64,000 bases of DNA from JASHPR01 sp963749145 (GCA_963749145.1 CAVVLN010000001.1:682001-746000); one strand, 5' to 3'. Shown: positions 52,125-61,239, numbered from the stretch's first letter. Made by a program: numbers and translations. The notes: generated from the sequence alone by a model not told the origin.

Positions 52125-53131
52125 TGGAAGCTGGCGCCGTGGCCGGATCTGAGGGCGGCGGACCGCCGCCGGCGGGCGGCAAGCCCCGGCACTTCCTGCG
52201 CGACGATGACCTGTCGGCGGCCGAGCAGGCCGAGGTGCTCGACCTCGCCGACGGGATGAAGGCGGACCGGTTCGGCTACCGCCCGCTGGAGGGCCCGCGG
52301 GCCGTCGCGGTGCTGTTCGACAAGCCCTCGCTGCGGACCCGGGTGTCGTTCGCGGTCGGCATCGCCGAACTCGGCGGCTACCCGCTGGTGGTCGACGCGC
52401 AGGGCACGCACTTCGGCCGGGGCGAGACGGTGGAGGACGCCACGCGGGTGCTGGGCCGCCAGGTGGCGGCCATCGCCTGGCGGACGTTCGGCCAGGACCG
52501 GGTCGAGGCCATGGCGTCGGTCAGCCCGGTGCCGGTCATCAACGCGCTCACCGATGCCTTCCACCCTTGCCAGGTGCTGGCCGACCTGCAGACGGTCCGC
52601 GCCGCCCGCGGCCGCCTGGCCGGGCTGACGCTGGCCTTCCTCGGCGACGGCTCCAGCAACATGACGCACTCCTACCTGCTCGGCGGGGCCACTGCCGGGA
52701 TGCACGTGCGGATCGCCGCGCCCGAGCCGTACCGGCCGGCCCCGGCCATCCTGGCCGCCGCCGCCCGGATCGCCAGCCAGACCGGCGGCAGCGTCGAGAT
52801 CCTGGCCGACCCGAAGGCGGCCTGTGACGGCGCCGACGTGCTGGCCACCGACGTGTGGGCCTCCATGGGCCAGGAGGACCAGGCGGCGCAGCGGCTGGCC
52901 GCGCTCGGCTCCTACCGCCTGGACGAAGCGAAGCTGGCCCTGGCCGGGCCCGGCGCCCTGGTGCTGCACTGCCTGCCCGCCCACCGCGGCCAGGAGATCA
53001 CCGACGCGGTGCTCGACGGGCCCGCCAGCGCGGTCTGGGATGAGGCGGAGAACCGCCTGGCACGCCCAGAAGGCGCTGCTGGCCTGGCTGCTGGAGCGGG
53101 CCCGCGGTTGACGGAGGAAGCCCCGCGGTAG
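52124..53131 (+). CDS. argF: Ornithine carbamoyltransferase, with a likely frameshift near its end
   Basis: Makes citrulline from ornithine and carbamoyl phosphate. It has the carbamoyl-phosphate loop FDKPSLRTRVSF, FHPCQVLADLQT and HCLPAHRGQEITD, 335 residues as read. After AVWDEAENRL (to 53058) the frame gives unrelated residues and ends at 53131. With one G fewer at 53059-53060, the next codons read HAQKALLAWLLERARG, exactly the family's C-terminus, ending at TGA 53109-53111. So either one G was wrongly added by sequencing or the real protein has an altered tail of about 24 residues. Most of the active site is unaffected. Confidence 0.9.
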   Translation: MEAGAVAGSEGGGPPPAGGKPRHFLRDDDLSAAEQAEVLDLADGMKADRFGYRPLEGPRAVAVLFDKPSLRTRVSFAVGIAELGGYPLVVDAQGTHFGRGETVEDATRVLGRQVAAIAWRTFGQDRVEAMASVSPVPVINALTDAFHPCQVLADLQTVRAARGRLAGLTLAFLGDGSSNMTHSYLLGGATAGMHVRIAAPEPYRPAPAILAAAARIASQTGGSVEILADPKAACDGADVLATDVWASMGQEDQAAQRLAALGSYRLDEAKLALAGPGALVLHCLPAHRGQEITDAVLDGPASAVWDEAENRLARPEGAAGLAAGAGPRLTEEAPR

Positions 53132-53180
53132 CAAGAAGCCCCGGTTGAAGGGAAACGCAGTGACGACTGAAGGAAGCACA

Positions 53181-53741
53181 GTGACGACGGTCAGCCCGGC
53201 CACCAAGACCGCCCGGCACGCCCAGATCGCCGCGATCCTGACCCATCCCGGCCGGCCGGTCCGCTCCCAGGAGGAACTCGCTGAGCGGCTCGCCCAGCGC
53301 GGCGTGCGGGTCACCCAGGCCACGCTCTCCCGCGACCTGGAGGAACTCGGCGCGGTGCGGCTGCGCGCCACCGACGGCAGCCTGGTCTACGCGCTGCCGG
53401 GTGAGGCAGGCGGCCCGGGCTCGATGCCCGGGGGGCTGGCCGAGGCGCCCGCCCGGCCGCCCGCGGACCTGGCCGTCGAGCCCTCGGCCCGGCTGGCCCG
53501 GGTCGCGGCCGAACTGCTGGTCGCGGCCGAGGCGAGCGCCAACCTGGTCGTGCTGCGGACCCCGGCCGGGGCGGCGCAGTTCCTGGCCTCGGTGATCGAC
53601 CACTCGGCCTGGCCGTCCATCCTCGGCACGGTGGCCGGCGACGACACGGTGCTGGTCATCGCGCGCGACCCGGCGGGCGGGGAAGACCTGGCGCGCGCAC
53701 TGCTGCGGCTCGCCGACCGGCGCGGACACTCAGAAAGGTGA
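53181..53741 (+). CDS. argR: Arginine repressor
   Basis: A 186-residue regulator. The N-terminal winged helix (SQEELAERLAQRGVRVTQAT) binds ARG boxes, and the C-terminal domain binds arginine and forms hexamers (GDDTVLVIARD). The two domains are joined by a longer Pro/Ala-rich linker than usual. I chose GTG 53181 with GAAGGA upstream; GTG 53160 is an in-frame alternative. The two starts lie in a near repeat (GTGACGAC twice). The gene lies in the operon it should repress, between argF and argG. Confidence 0.92.
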   Translation: MTTVSPATKTARHAQIAAILTHPGRPVRSQEELAERLAQRGVRVTQATLSRDLEELGAVRLRATDGSLVYALPGEAGGPGSMPGGLAEAPARPPADLAVEPSARLARVAAELLVAAEASANLVVLRTPAGAAQFLASVIDHSAWPSILGTVAGDDTVLVIARDPAGGEDLARALLRLADRRGHSER

Positions 53742-53748
53742 AAATCAG

Positions 53749-54951
53749 ATGACAGAACGCATAGTTCTCGCCTACTCGGGCGGCCTCGACACCTCGGTGG
53801 CCATCGGCTGGCTCGCCGAGCGGACCGGCGCCGAGGTCATCGCGCTGGCCGTGGACGTCGGCCAGGGCGGCGAGGACCTGGGCACGATCCGGGACCGGGC
53901 CCTGGCCTGCGGCGCGGCCGACGCCGAGGTCGCCGACGTGCGGGCCGAGTTCGCGGCCGAGTACTGCATGCCCGCGCTGCGGGCCAACGCCCTGTACATG
54001 GACCGGTACCCGCTGGTGTCCGCGCTGTCCCGGCCGCTGATCGCCAGGCACCTGGCCCGGGTGGCGCGCGAGCGCGGGGCCGGCATGGTCGCCCACGGCT
54101 GCACCGGCAAGGGCAACGACCAGGTGCGGTTCGAGGTCGGCCTGGCCAGTCTCGCCCCGGAGGTGAGCGTGCTGGCCCCGGTCCGGGACTCGGGGATGAC
54201 CAGGGACAAGGCGATCGCCTTCGCCGAGGAGAAGGGGCTGCCGATCAGCGTCACCTCGCGCTCGCCGTACTCGATCGACCAGAACCTGTGGGGCCGCAGC
54301 TGCGAGACCGGGCACCTGGAGGACATCTGGGAGGCGCCGCACGACGACGTCTGGGGCTACACCAGCGATCCCGGCCTGCCGCGGGAGCCGGACGAGGTCG
54401 TGATCTCGTTCGCGGACGGGATCCCGGTGGCACTGGACGGGCGGCCGCTGAGCCCGCTGCAGGTCATCACCGAGCTGAACGCGCTGGCCGGGGCGCACGG
54501 CGTCGGCCGGATTGACATGGTCGAGGACCGGCTGGTCGGGATCAAGAGCCGGGAGATCTACGAGGCGCCGGGAGCGATCACCCTGATCGCCGCGCACCAG
54601 GAGCTGGAGAGCGTGTGCCTGGAGCGGGACCTGGCCCGGTTCAAGCGGCAGGCCGAGCAGCGCTGGACCGAGCTCGTCTACGACGGGCTGTGGTTCTCGC
54701 CGCTGCGGCAGTCGCTTGAGGCCTTCATGGCCGCCGCCTCGCAGCACGTCAGCGGGGAGGTCAGGGTCCGGCTCCACGGCGGCCGCGCGGTCGTGACCGG
54801 GCGGCGCAGCCCGGCCGCGCTCTATGACTACGCGCTGGCCACCTACGACACCGGCGACATGTTCGACCAGCGCCTGGCCAAGGGGTTCGTCGAGCTGTGG
54901 GGCCTGCCCAGCAAGATCGCCGCGGACCGGGACAGGAAGGTGGCCGGCTGA
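53749..54951 (+). CDS. argG: Argininosuccinate synthase
   Basis: A 400-residue ATP-pyrophosphatase-type enzyme joining citrulline and aspartate. It has the PP-loop AYSGGLDTSVAIGWL, the HGCTGKGNDQVRFE region and SPYSIDQNLWGRSCE. The ATG at 53749 follows AAAGGTG 7 bases upstream and lies 7 bases after argR, so it belongs to the same transcript. Confidence 0.96.
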   Translation: MTERIVLAYSGGLDTSVAIGWLAERTGAEVIALAVDVGQGGEDLGTIRDRALACGAADAEVADVRAEFAAEYCMPALRANALYMDRYPLVSALSRPLIARHLARVARERGAGMVAHGCTGKGNDQVRFEVGLASLAPEVSVLAPVRDSGMTRDKAIAFAEEKGLPISVTSRSPYSIDQNLWGRSCETGHLEDIWEAPHDDVWGYTSDPGLPREPDEVVISFADGIPVALDGRPLSPLQVITELNALAGAHGVGRIDMVEDRLVGIKSREIYEAPGAITLIAAHQELESVCLERDLARFKRQAEQRWTELVYDGLWFSPLRQSLEAFMAAASQHVSGEVRVRLHGGRAVVTGRRSPAALYDYALATYDTGDMFDQRLAKGFVELWGLPSKIAADRDRKVAG

Positions 54952-55189
54952 CGATCCCGGACGGAGCCGGCACCGCGGCCGCGGCTGACCCCGGGCCCGG
55001 CACCGCGGCCCCGGCCGCGCGCTAGCCCCGCGCCGGCACCACGCGGCCCCGGCCCGGCCCTAGCCCGGCCGCCCGCGCCGGCACCGCCGCCCCGGCCGGC
55101 CCGCCGCCCCGGCCGCCCCATGATCGCGGCGGGTCTAGCATTGCTCTCCGGGCGGTACTCACGCGATCAATGACGCCGAGGGGAGGGCC
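54952..55189. other. Low-complexity gap between argG and argH
   Basis: A 238-base gap of repeated GGCACCGCGGCC-like C/G tracts (about 54970-55110), followed by a less GC-rich part with TAGCAT (55136-55141), a possible -10 for argH. No ORF of note and no ARG box is recognised. Confidence 0.5.
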
Positions 55190-56611
55190 GTGGCCGAGGA
55201 CGAAGGCGCGCCGCCGATCCGGCTCTGGGGCGGCCGGTTCGAGTCAGGCCCGGCCGAGGCCTTGGCCCGGCTGTCGGTCAGCGTCCAGTTCGACTGGCGG
55301 CTCGCCGCCTACGACCTGCTGGCCTCCCGCGCCCACGCCCGCGTGCTGCGCCAGGCCGGCCTGCTCGACGAGGCCGAACTGACCAGGATGCTGGCCGCGC
55401 TGGACGACCTGGGCGAGGCCTGCCGGCAGGGGCGGTTCCGCCCGTCCGCCGCCGACGAGGACGTGCACACCGCGCTGGAACGCGGCCTGCTGGAGCGGAT
55501 CGGCTCGCTGGCCGGCAAGCTGCGGGCCGGCCGCAGCCGTAACGACCAGATCGCCACCGACCTGCGCCTGTACCTGCGCGATCACGCCCGCCTGGTCGTG
55601 TCGCGGCTGGCCGAGCTGGAGACGGCGCTGGCGGACCAGGCGCAGCGGCACCTGGGCACGCCCGCGCCGGGGATGACGCACCTGCAGCACGCCCAGCCGG
55701 TGCTGCTGGCCCACTGGCTGCTCGCGCACGTCCAGTCCTTCGCCCGCGACGCGGGCCGGCTCCGGGACTGGGACCGGCGGGCGGCGGTCTGCCCGCTCGG
55801 GGCCGGGGCCCTGGCCGGGTCGTCGCTGCCGCTCGATCCGGGGGCCGTCGCCGCCGAGCTGGGCTTCGCCTCCGCGTTCGGCAACTCGATCGACGCGGTC
55901 AGCGACCGGGACTTCGCCGCCGAGTTCTGCTTCGCCGCGGCGCTGCTCGGCGTGCACCTGTCCCGGCTCGGTGAGGAGATCGTGCTCTGGTCGTCGCACG
56001 AGTTCGGCTGGGCCGAGATCGACGACGCCTACGCGACCGGGTCGTCGATCATGCCGCAGAAGAAGAACCCGGACGTGGCCGAGCTGGCCCGCGGCAAGGC
56101 CGGCCGGCTCATCGGCGGGCTGACCGGGCTGCTGACCACGCTCAAGGGCCTGCCGCTGGCCTACGACCGGGACCTGCAGGAGGACAAGGAGCCGGTCTTC
56201 GACGCCGTGGACACGCTGCTGCTGGTGCTGCCGGCCATGGCCGGGCTCGTGGCCACTGTCCGGTTCAACTCGGAGCGGATCGCCGCCGGGGCCGCCGCGG
56301 GCTACGCCCTGGCCACCGACCTGGCCGAGCTGCTGGTCCGCCGGGGCGTGCCGTTCCGCGAGGCGCACGAGGTGGTGGGTCATCTCGTCGTCTGGTGCCA
56401 GGTGCACGACTGCGAGCTGGCCGATGTCAGCGACGCCGACCTGGCCCGGGTCTCGCCGCAGCTCACCCCGGACGTGCGGGAGGTGCTGACCGTGCCAGGG
56501 GCGCTGGCCGCGCGGCAGGGACCGGGCGGCACCGCCCCGGCCCGCGTGGCCGAGCAGCTGGCCGAGCTGCGCGCGGCCGTGGAGCAGCAGGCCGCCTGGG
56601 CCGCGGGCTGA
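55190..56611 (+). CDS. argH: Argininosuccinate lyase
   Basis: A 473-residue fumarase/aspartase-superfamily enzyme making arginine and fumarate. It has LWGGRFESGPAEAL at the start, AGRSRNDQIATDLRLYLRD, TPAPGMTHLQHAQPV and the signature loop GSSIMPQKKNPD (catalytic Ser about residue 285). GTG 55190 has GGGAGGG a few bases upstream. It is separated from argG by 238 bases and may have its own promoter as well. Confidence 0.96.
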   Translation: MAEDEGAPPIRLWGGRFESGPAEALARLSVSVQFDWRLAAYDLLASRAHARVLRQAGLLDEAELTRMLAALDDLGEACRQGRFRPSAADEDVHTALERGLLERIGSLAGKLRAGRSRNDQIATDLRLYLRDHARLVVSRLAELETALADQAQRHLGTPAPGMTHLQHAQPVLLAHWLLAHVQSFARDAGRLRDWDRRAAVCPLGAGALAGSSLPLDPGAVAAELGFASAFGNSIDAVSDRDFAAEFCFAAALLGVHLSRLGEEIVLWSSHEFGWAEIDDAYATGSSIMPQKKNPDVAELARGKAGRLIGGLTGLLTTLKGLPLAYDRDLQEDKEPVFDAVDTLLLVLPAMAGLVATVRFNSERIAAGAAAGYALATDLAELLVRRGVPFREAHEVVGHLVVWCQVHDCELADVSDADLARVSPQLTPDVREVLTVPGALAARQGPGGTAPARVAEQLAELRAAVEQQAAWAAG

Positions 56612-56687
56612 CCGCCCCGGAAGGTCAGTTGCTCACGCACCCCGGGCACTGCGGCCGGCCGGGTGCCTGGCCGCTAGCCTCCTGGGT

Positions 56688-57428
56688 GTGGTGCGCCCGC
56701 CCGGAACCCAGCTGATCGCGAGAGAGTTCTTTGCCCGGCCGTCGATGCAGGTGGCCCCGGACCTGCTGGGCTGCGTGCTCACGCACGAGACCGCCGACGG
56801 CCTGGTCGCGGTGGCCCTGGCTGAGGTCGAGGCCTATGACGGCCAAAACGATCCCGCCTCGCACGCGTTCCGCGGCCGGACCGCACGCAACGCGGTGATG
56901 TTCGGCCCGCCCGGGCACGCCTACGTGTACTTCACCTACGGCATGCACTTTTGCGTGAACCTGGTCTGCCATCGGGACGGTGATGCCTCGGCGGTGCTGC
57001 TGCGGGCGGGCCGGGTGATCGACGGGCGGCCGCTGGCGCTGGCGCGCCGCTCCGGCGCGCTCGCGGGGACCGGGGCCGCCGGGCGGCGGGGCCCGCGCCG
57101 CGCCGCGGTGCGGGAGCTGGACCTGGCCCGAGGGCCGGCCCGGCTGTGCGAGGCGCTCGGCATCGACCGCGCCCAGGACGGCGCCGACCTGTGCGATCCG
57201 GCCTCGCGGCTGCGGATATCCGGGCCGCGCGCCGTCGTGCCCGCCGCCGGCATCAGCCACGGGCCGAGGGTGGGGGTGAGCCACGCGGCCGAGGTGGAGT
57301 GGCGGTTCTGGGTCACTGGCGACCCGGCCGTCTCCCCGTACCGCCCGTACGCTCCGCGGCGTTCGGGCCGGGCCGTCACCGCCGAGGTTCCGCCGTCGCC
57401 GCCGCGTCCTGGAGCACCTGGGCGATAG
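56688..57428 (+). CDS. DNA-3-methyladenine glycosylase (AAG/MPG family)
   Basis: A 246-residue repair enzyme that removes alkylated purines. Family motifs are LIAREFFARPSMQVAPDLLG, the catalytic Glu in LAEVEAYDG, and the DNA-intercalating and pocket segment GHAYVYFTYGMHFCVN. A Gly/Arg/Ala-rich insert precedes the last part. The start is GTG, 76 bases after argH, as in several actinobacteria where this gene sits between argH and tyrS. Its last 53 bases overlap the end of the opposite-strand gene. Confidence 0.92.
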   Translation: MVRPPGTQLIAREFFARPSMQVAPDLLGCVLTHETADGLVAVALAEVEAYDGQNDPASHAFRGRTARNAVMFGPPGHAYVYFTYGMHFCVNLVCHRDGDASAVLLRAGRVIDGRPLALARRSGALAGTGAAGRRGPRRAAVRELDLARGPARLCEALGIDRAQDGADLCDPASRLRISGPRAVVPAAGISHGPRVGVSHAAEVEWRFWVTGDPAVSPYRPYAPRRSGRAVTAEVPPSPPRPGAPGR

Positions 57429-59187
57429 CGTGACGCGGCAGCGCCATCAACGGGTCGTCGAGCACATCCGGCTGGCGCGCCGCCTGCCCGATCGCGGCCC
57501 GGGCCTCGCGCTTGGTGAGCTGGCTGCCGTCGCGTTCCCGCTGGGCCTCGATCAGTCCCTCGCGCCACACGTTGCCGACCTTGCCGTGCGCCCGCCGCAG
57601 CAGCCGCCGGGCGAGCCGGCCCGCTGAGGTCAGGGCGTCGGCGCCGGCCGTCTCGGCGACGACGATCGCGTGCCTGTCGTCGGGCTGGCCGCGCAGGAAC
57701 CGCAGCGCGTACTTCGGGCGGAGCAGGTCGGCCAGGGCCCGCTGGGCCGCCTGGCTGCGCGCGTCCGGGTGGTCGGCGGGGACCAGTACGGCCACGCGGT
57801 CGGCATTGGCCGCCAGCAGCACCCGCAGCAGCCACGGACCCGGGTCGCCGGACAGGTCCGCCGCCAGGGCGAACGGATCCCGCCCGGCCAGGCCAGGCGG
57901 GATGCCGCCGGCGAGCAGCGTCTCGAGCCGGAGCCGGGCCGCGCTTCCCCCGGCTCCCTCGGCCCCTTCAACCGTGCGCCAGCCATCGCCAGCCAGGATC
58001 CTGATCGGGAACCCCGCGCCCGCGGTCTCGCGGATGACGGCGGGCGGCACCACGCCGCCGGGGGCGGTGCCCTGCTCCGGGCGGGAGGCGGTGCCCTGCT
58101 CCGGGCGGGAGGCGGTGCCCTGCTCCAGCGCGTGCGTCCCGCGCGTGTAGATGTTGGTGCCCACGGCGGCGGCGAACCGGTCCGCCGCCCGCCAGGCGCG
58201 CGTGGTCGGCCGCCATACGTACAGGTCGCTCGCGCTGCCGACCGCCTGCGCGCCCGCGTAGCGGTTGAACGCGGGCAGCACCGCCTCGTAGGCCAGGCCG
58301 AGCCGGTGCGCGACGGACTGGACCTGATACCCGAGCGTCGGATGACGCTCGCTGTACCCGTAGGCGACAATCAACCGGCCGTTGTCCCGGTTGGCCAGGC
58401 CCTGGAGCCCGCGGGCGGCGAACAGCCCCACTCCGTCCGGGGTGTAGGGCGGATCGGTGAAGACCAGATCGGCGCAGGAGACCGCGGGCGCTGGCAGGCC
58501 GAACCGCAGGTCGCCCGCGAAACACCGGACGCTCAGGCCCAGTTCCCCGGCGCGGGAGTCGATGTACTCCAGCGTGCCCTCGTCGACGTCGACGACCACC
58601 ACCGCCGCGTCCGGGCTGACCTGGCCCACGGCCAGGGAAGTCAGATCGTGGTCGCCGAGGCAGAGCAGCACGGCGCCGGCCAGGTCGTAGGTGCTGTCGA
58701 GCCACAGCGCCCGGCGGACCACGGTCTCGGGGGTGGCCGGGACGTGATCGAGGTCCGACAAGGCAGGCGGCGCCCCGGCGATCAGCTCGGCGAGGCTCGC
58801 CACGGCTGGTGCGGCGCCGGCGACCCGTTCCGCGAGCGGGTCGGCCAGCTCGGTGCGCCGCAGCTCGGCATAGCCGATCTGCACCCGGTAGCCCGGGACC
58901 TTCTCCGGCATGATCGCCACCGCGGCGCCGTCGTGCACCAGGTCGCCGGCGATCGCGGCGAGCACCGCCTCGACCGTCGCCCGGGGCAGGGCGGACTGCC
59001 GCACCAGCGCGGCGAGGTCGCGCGGTTCCTCGGTGAGCCGGGCAACGAGACCGCGCAGGCGCCTGGTCGCGGGCCGCTGCCGGGCTATCAGGTCCGCCAG
59101 CGCCGCTGCGCCGGGCGCGGGGGCCGGGCCGGGGGCGGGCGGTCCGGGCGGGGCCGGCGCCGGACCCGGGGCGGGCGGGGTGGTCAT
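57376..59187 (-). CDS. BpsA-like protein (branched polyamine synthase family) with extra C-terminal domain
   Basis: A 603-residue protein. Residues about 30-130 are a winged-helix-like N-terminal domain. Residues about 165-350 form a Rossmann domain with LCLGDHDLTSLAV, VVVVDVDEGTLEYID and FTDPPYTPDGVGLF (about 240-250). These match N4-bis(aminopropyl)spermidine synthase BpsA, known from hyperthermophiles, where the D-P-P-Y loop helps bind the amine; a methyltransferase reading is also common. A repeat (EQGTASRP) then leads to a C-terminal domain of unknown function (about 375-603). Start ATG 59187 (MTTPPAP) has no ribosome site; an earlier in-frame ATG exists at 59259. The product is not known. 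Confidence 0.75.
   Translation of the reverse strand: MTTPPAPGPAPAPPGPPAPGPAPAPGAAALADLIARQRPATRRLRGLVARLTEEPRDLAALVRQSALPRATVEAVLAAIAGDLVHDGAAVAIMPEKVPGYRVQIGYAELRRTELADPLAERVAGAAPAVASLAELIAGAPPALSDLDHVPATPETVVRRALWLDSTYDLAGAVLLCLGDHDLTSLAVGQVSPDAAVVVVDVDEGTLEYIDSRAGELGLSVRCFAGDLRFGLPAPAVSCADLVFTDPPYTPDGVGLFAARGLQGLANRDNGRLIVAYGYSERHPTLGYQVQSVAHRLGLAYEAVLPAFNRYAGAQAVGSASDLYVWRPTTRAWRAADRFAAAVGTNIYTRGTHALEQGTASRPEQGTASRPEQGTAPGGVVPPAVIRETAGAGFPIRILAGDGWRTVEGAEGAGGSAARLRLETLLAGGIPPGLAGRDPFALAADLSGDPGPWLLRVLLAANADRVAVLVPADHPDARSQAAQRALADLLRPKYALRFLRGQPDDRHAIVVAETAGADALTSAGRLARRLLRRAHGKVGNVWREGLIEAQRERDGSQLTKREARAAIGQAARQPDVLDDPLMALPRHAIAQVLQDAAATAEPRR
58063..58126 (-). repeat. 24-base tandem repeat in the BpsA-like gene
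   Basis: Two full copies and one partial copy of a 24-base unit encode EQGTASRP between the BpsA-like core and the C-terminal domain. Confidence 0.75.
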
Positions 59188-59300
59188 GGCGTGATTGTCG
59201 CAGCCGGGGCCGGCCGCAGGCGTGGACCCGGTGAGCCGCGCCGGGCCGGCGGGCGGCAAACCGATTTCCGGTCCGCTGCCCGGGGTGGGACGATGCCTCG

Positions 59301-60587
59301 GTGACCGACATCATCGACGAGCTCCGGTGGCGCGGCCTGATCGCCGTGCACACCGACCTGGATGACCTGCGCAAGGCCCTGGACGCGGGTTCTGTGACGT
59401 TTTACGGCGGGTTCGACCCGACGGCACCGGGCATGCACATCGGGAACCTGGTCCTGATCCTGACCATGCGCCGTCTCCAGCTGGCCGGGCACCGGCCCAT
59501 CGGCCTGGTCGGCGGCGCCACGGGCCTGATCGGGGATCCGAGCGGCAAGTCGGCTGAGCGGGTGCTCAACGCGCGTGAGCTGGTCGCGGGCTGGGCCGAC
59601 CGGTTCCGCGTCGAGCTGAGCCGGTTCCTTGACTTCGGGCCCGGCCCGGCCAGCGCGATGCTGGTGAGCAACCTGGAGTGGACCGGCGAGCTGTCCGCGC
59701 TGGATTTCCTGCGGGACATCGGGAAGCACTTCCCGGTCAACCAGATGCTGAGCCGGGAGGTGGTCAAGGCCAGGCTCGAGGCTGGCGGCATCACCTACAC
59801 CGAGTTCAGCTACCAGGTTCTGCAGGCCAACGACTTCCTGGAACTGCACCAGCGGTACGACTGCGCGCTCCAGCTCGGCGGCAGCGACCAGTGGGGGAAC
59901 CTGGTGTCGGGCGTGGACCTGATCAGGCGGGTGACCGGCAACACCGTGCACGCCCTGGCCACGCCACTGATCACCAAGCCGGACGGCACGAAGTACGGGA
60001 AGACCGAGAGCGACGCGGTCTGGCTCAGCGAGGACCTGATGAGCCCCTACGCGTTCTACCAGTTCTGGATTAACCGGACCGACGCCGAGGTTCCCGGGCT
60101 GCTGCGAGTCTTCACGTTCCGCAGCCGCGCGGAGATCGAGGAACTGGAGCGGGATACCGCCGAGCGGCCCGCGGCCCGCGCGGCGCAGCGGGCGCTCGCC
60201 GACGATGTCACGACGCTGGTGCACGGCGCGGAGGAGCACGCCAAGGTGGTGGCCGCCAGCCGGGCGCTGTTCGGCCAGGGAGACCTGCGCGAGCTGGACT
60301 CCCGCACGCTGGCGGCGGCGCTGGCTGAGGTGCCGTCGGTGACGCTGGAGGTCGGCGACGCGCATTCCGGCCTGCCCCAGGTCGCCGACCTGATGGACGC
60401 GGCCGGGCTCGCGCCGAGCAAGTCGGCGGCGCGGCGGGCCATCGCCGAAGGCGGCGCCTACCTGAACAATGCCAGGGTGACCGCCGAGGACGCGGCCCCG
60501 TCAGCCAGCGACCTGCTGCACGGCAGGTACCTGGTGCTGCGGCGTGGCAAGCGCACGGTCGGCGGTGTCGAGGTGCGGGCTGGCTAG
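59301..60587 (+). CDS. tyrS: Tyrosine-tRNA ligase
   Basis: A 428-residue class I synthetase. HIGH-type motif HIGN (residues 46-49) after YGGFDPTAPGM; the KMSKS region is GTKYGKTESDAVW (about 230). A C-terminal S4 RNA-binding domain (about 355-428; SKSAARRAIAEGGAYLNN). Start GTG 59301. It is divergent from the BpsA-like gene, with about 110 bases between starts, and upstream of the rRNA operon. Confidence 0.96.
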   Translation: MTDIIDELRWRGLIAVHTDLDDLRKALDAGSVTFYGGFDPTAPGMHIGNLVLILTMRRLQLAGHRPIGLVGGATGLIGDPSGKSAERVLNARELVAGWADRFRVELSRFLDFGPGPASAMLVSNLEWTGELSALDFLRDIGKHFPVNQMLSREVVKARLEAGGITYTEFSYQVLQANDFLELHQRYDCALQLGGSDQWGNLVSGVDLIRRVTGNTVHALATPLITKPDGTKYGKTESDAVWLSEDLMSPYAFYQFWINRTDAEVPGLLRVFTFRSRAEIEELERDTAERPAARAAQRALADDVTTLVHGAEEHAKVVAASRALFGQGDLRELDSRTLAAALAEVPSVTLEVGDAHSGLPQVADLMDAAGLAPSKSAARRAIAEGGAYLNNARVTAEDAAPSASDLLHGRYLVLRRGKRTVGGVEVRAG

Positions 60588-60624
60588 AGGCGGCTAGAGG
60601 CGCGGGCCGGGCGGGGGGGGCTGG

Positions 60625-61173
60625 CTAGCGTGCCACCTCGCCCTGTGCGCGGGCGGCGATCGCCCGCGCGCACTCCAGGGCCTCGGTGTGTGTCGTGTCC
60701 ACCTGCATGTCGTAGGTGACGCCCCGGTGGACGACGTCCGCCTGGGATGCGGCCATGCCCGCGACCCGGTCGCCGCGGGCTATCTCGCGGCCCGCCGCGA
60801 CCGCGACGTCGCACCAGACGCCGACCCACAGGACCGGCAGCGGGCCAAGCGCGTCCTTCCACCGTTGCTGGGATGCAGCACCGCCGAGGAAGACCTCGTC
60901 GACGATGATCCGGGCACCCGCGCGGGCCATCGCGGCGATGCCCTCGATCCAGGCCGCCTCCAGCATGCGGAACTCCGGCCCGATGGTGACCTCACCGTCC
61001 GCGGCGACCTGGATTCCCGCCGGCGAGGCCTGCGTGGAAACGGGCATGGCCTGGATCAGCCGGTCGACCCCGAAGGCCAGCCACGGATCCGGCAGGACCG
61101 CCTGCAGGCAGCGGGCGATCCCTGACTTCCCCGAACTCGAGCTGCCATTGAGAACGATTACCTGAGTTGTCAC
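60625..61173 (-). CDS. Chloramphenicol phosphotransferase-like kinase
   Basis: A 182-residue P-loop kinase closely resembling the chloramphenicol 3-O-phosphotransferase of Streptomyces venezuelae. P-loop GSSSSGKS (residues 10-17), the catalytic base Asp37 in FGVDRLI at the same number as in that enzyme, IGPEFRMLEAAW, ARIIVDEVFLGGA and GDRVAGMAASQ. It probably phosphorylates a small hydroxylated compound; chloramphenicol is only one possibility. GTG 61173 has no ribosome site, so it may be leaderless. It is convergent with tyrS and lies just before the rRNA operon, facing away from it. Confidence 0.85.
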   Translation of the reverse strand: MTTQVIVLNGSSSSGKSGIARCLQAVLPDPWLAFGVDRLIQAMPVSTQASPAGIQVAADGEVTIGPEFRMLEAAWIEGIAAMARAGARIIVDEVFLGGAASQQRWKDALGPLPVLWVGVWCDVAVAAGREIARGDRVAGMAASQADVVHRGVTYDMQVDTTHTEALECARAIAARAQGEVAR

Positions 61174-61239
61174 GGCGCCACAGTAAGGGCCTGGCGGCAA
61201 TATCCGGTAGCAGACCTGGCGGCCCGGCGCCAGGACGCC

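Noticed and set aside
52335..52352. SLRTR in place of STRTR in argF as a damaged active site
   Set aside because: SLRTR occurs in other bacterial ornithine carbamoyltransferases, so it is a normal variant.
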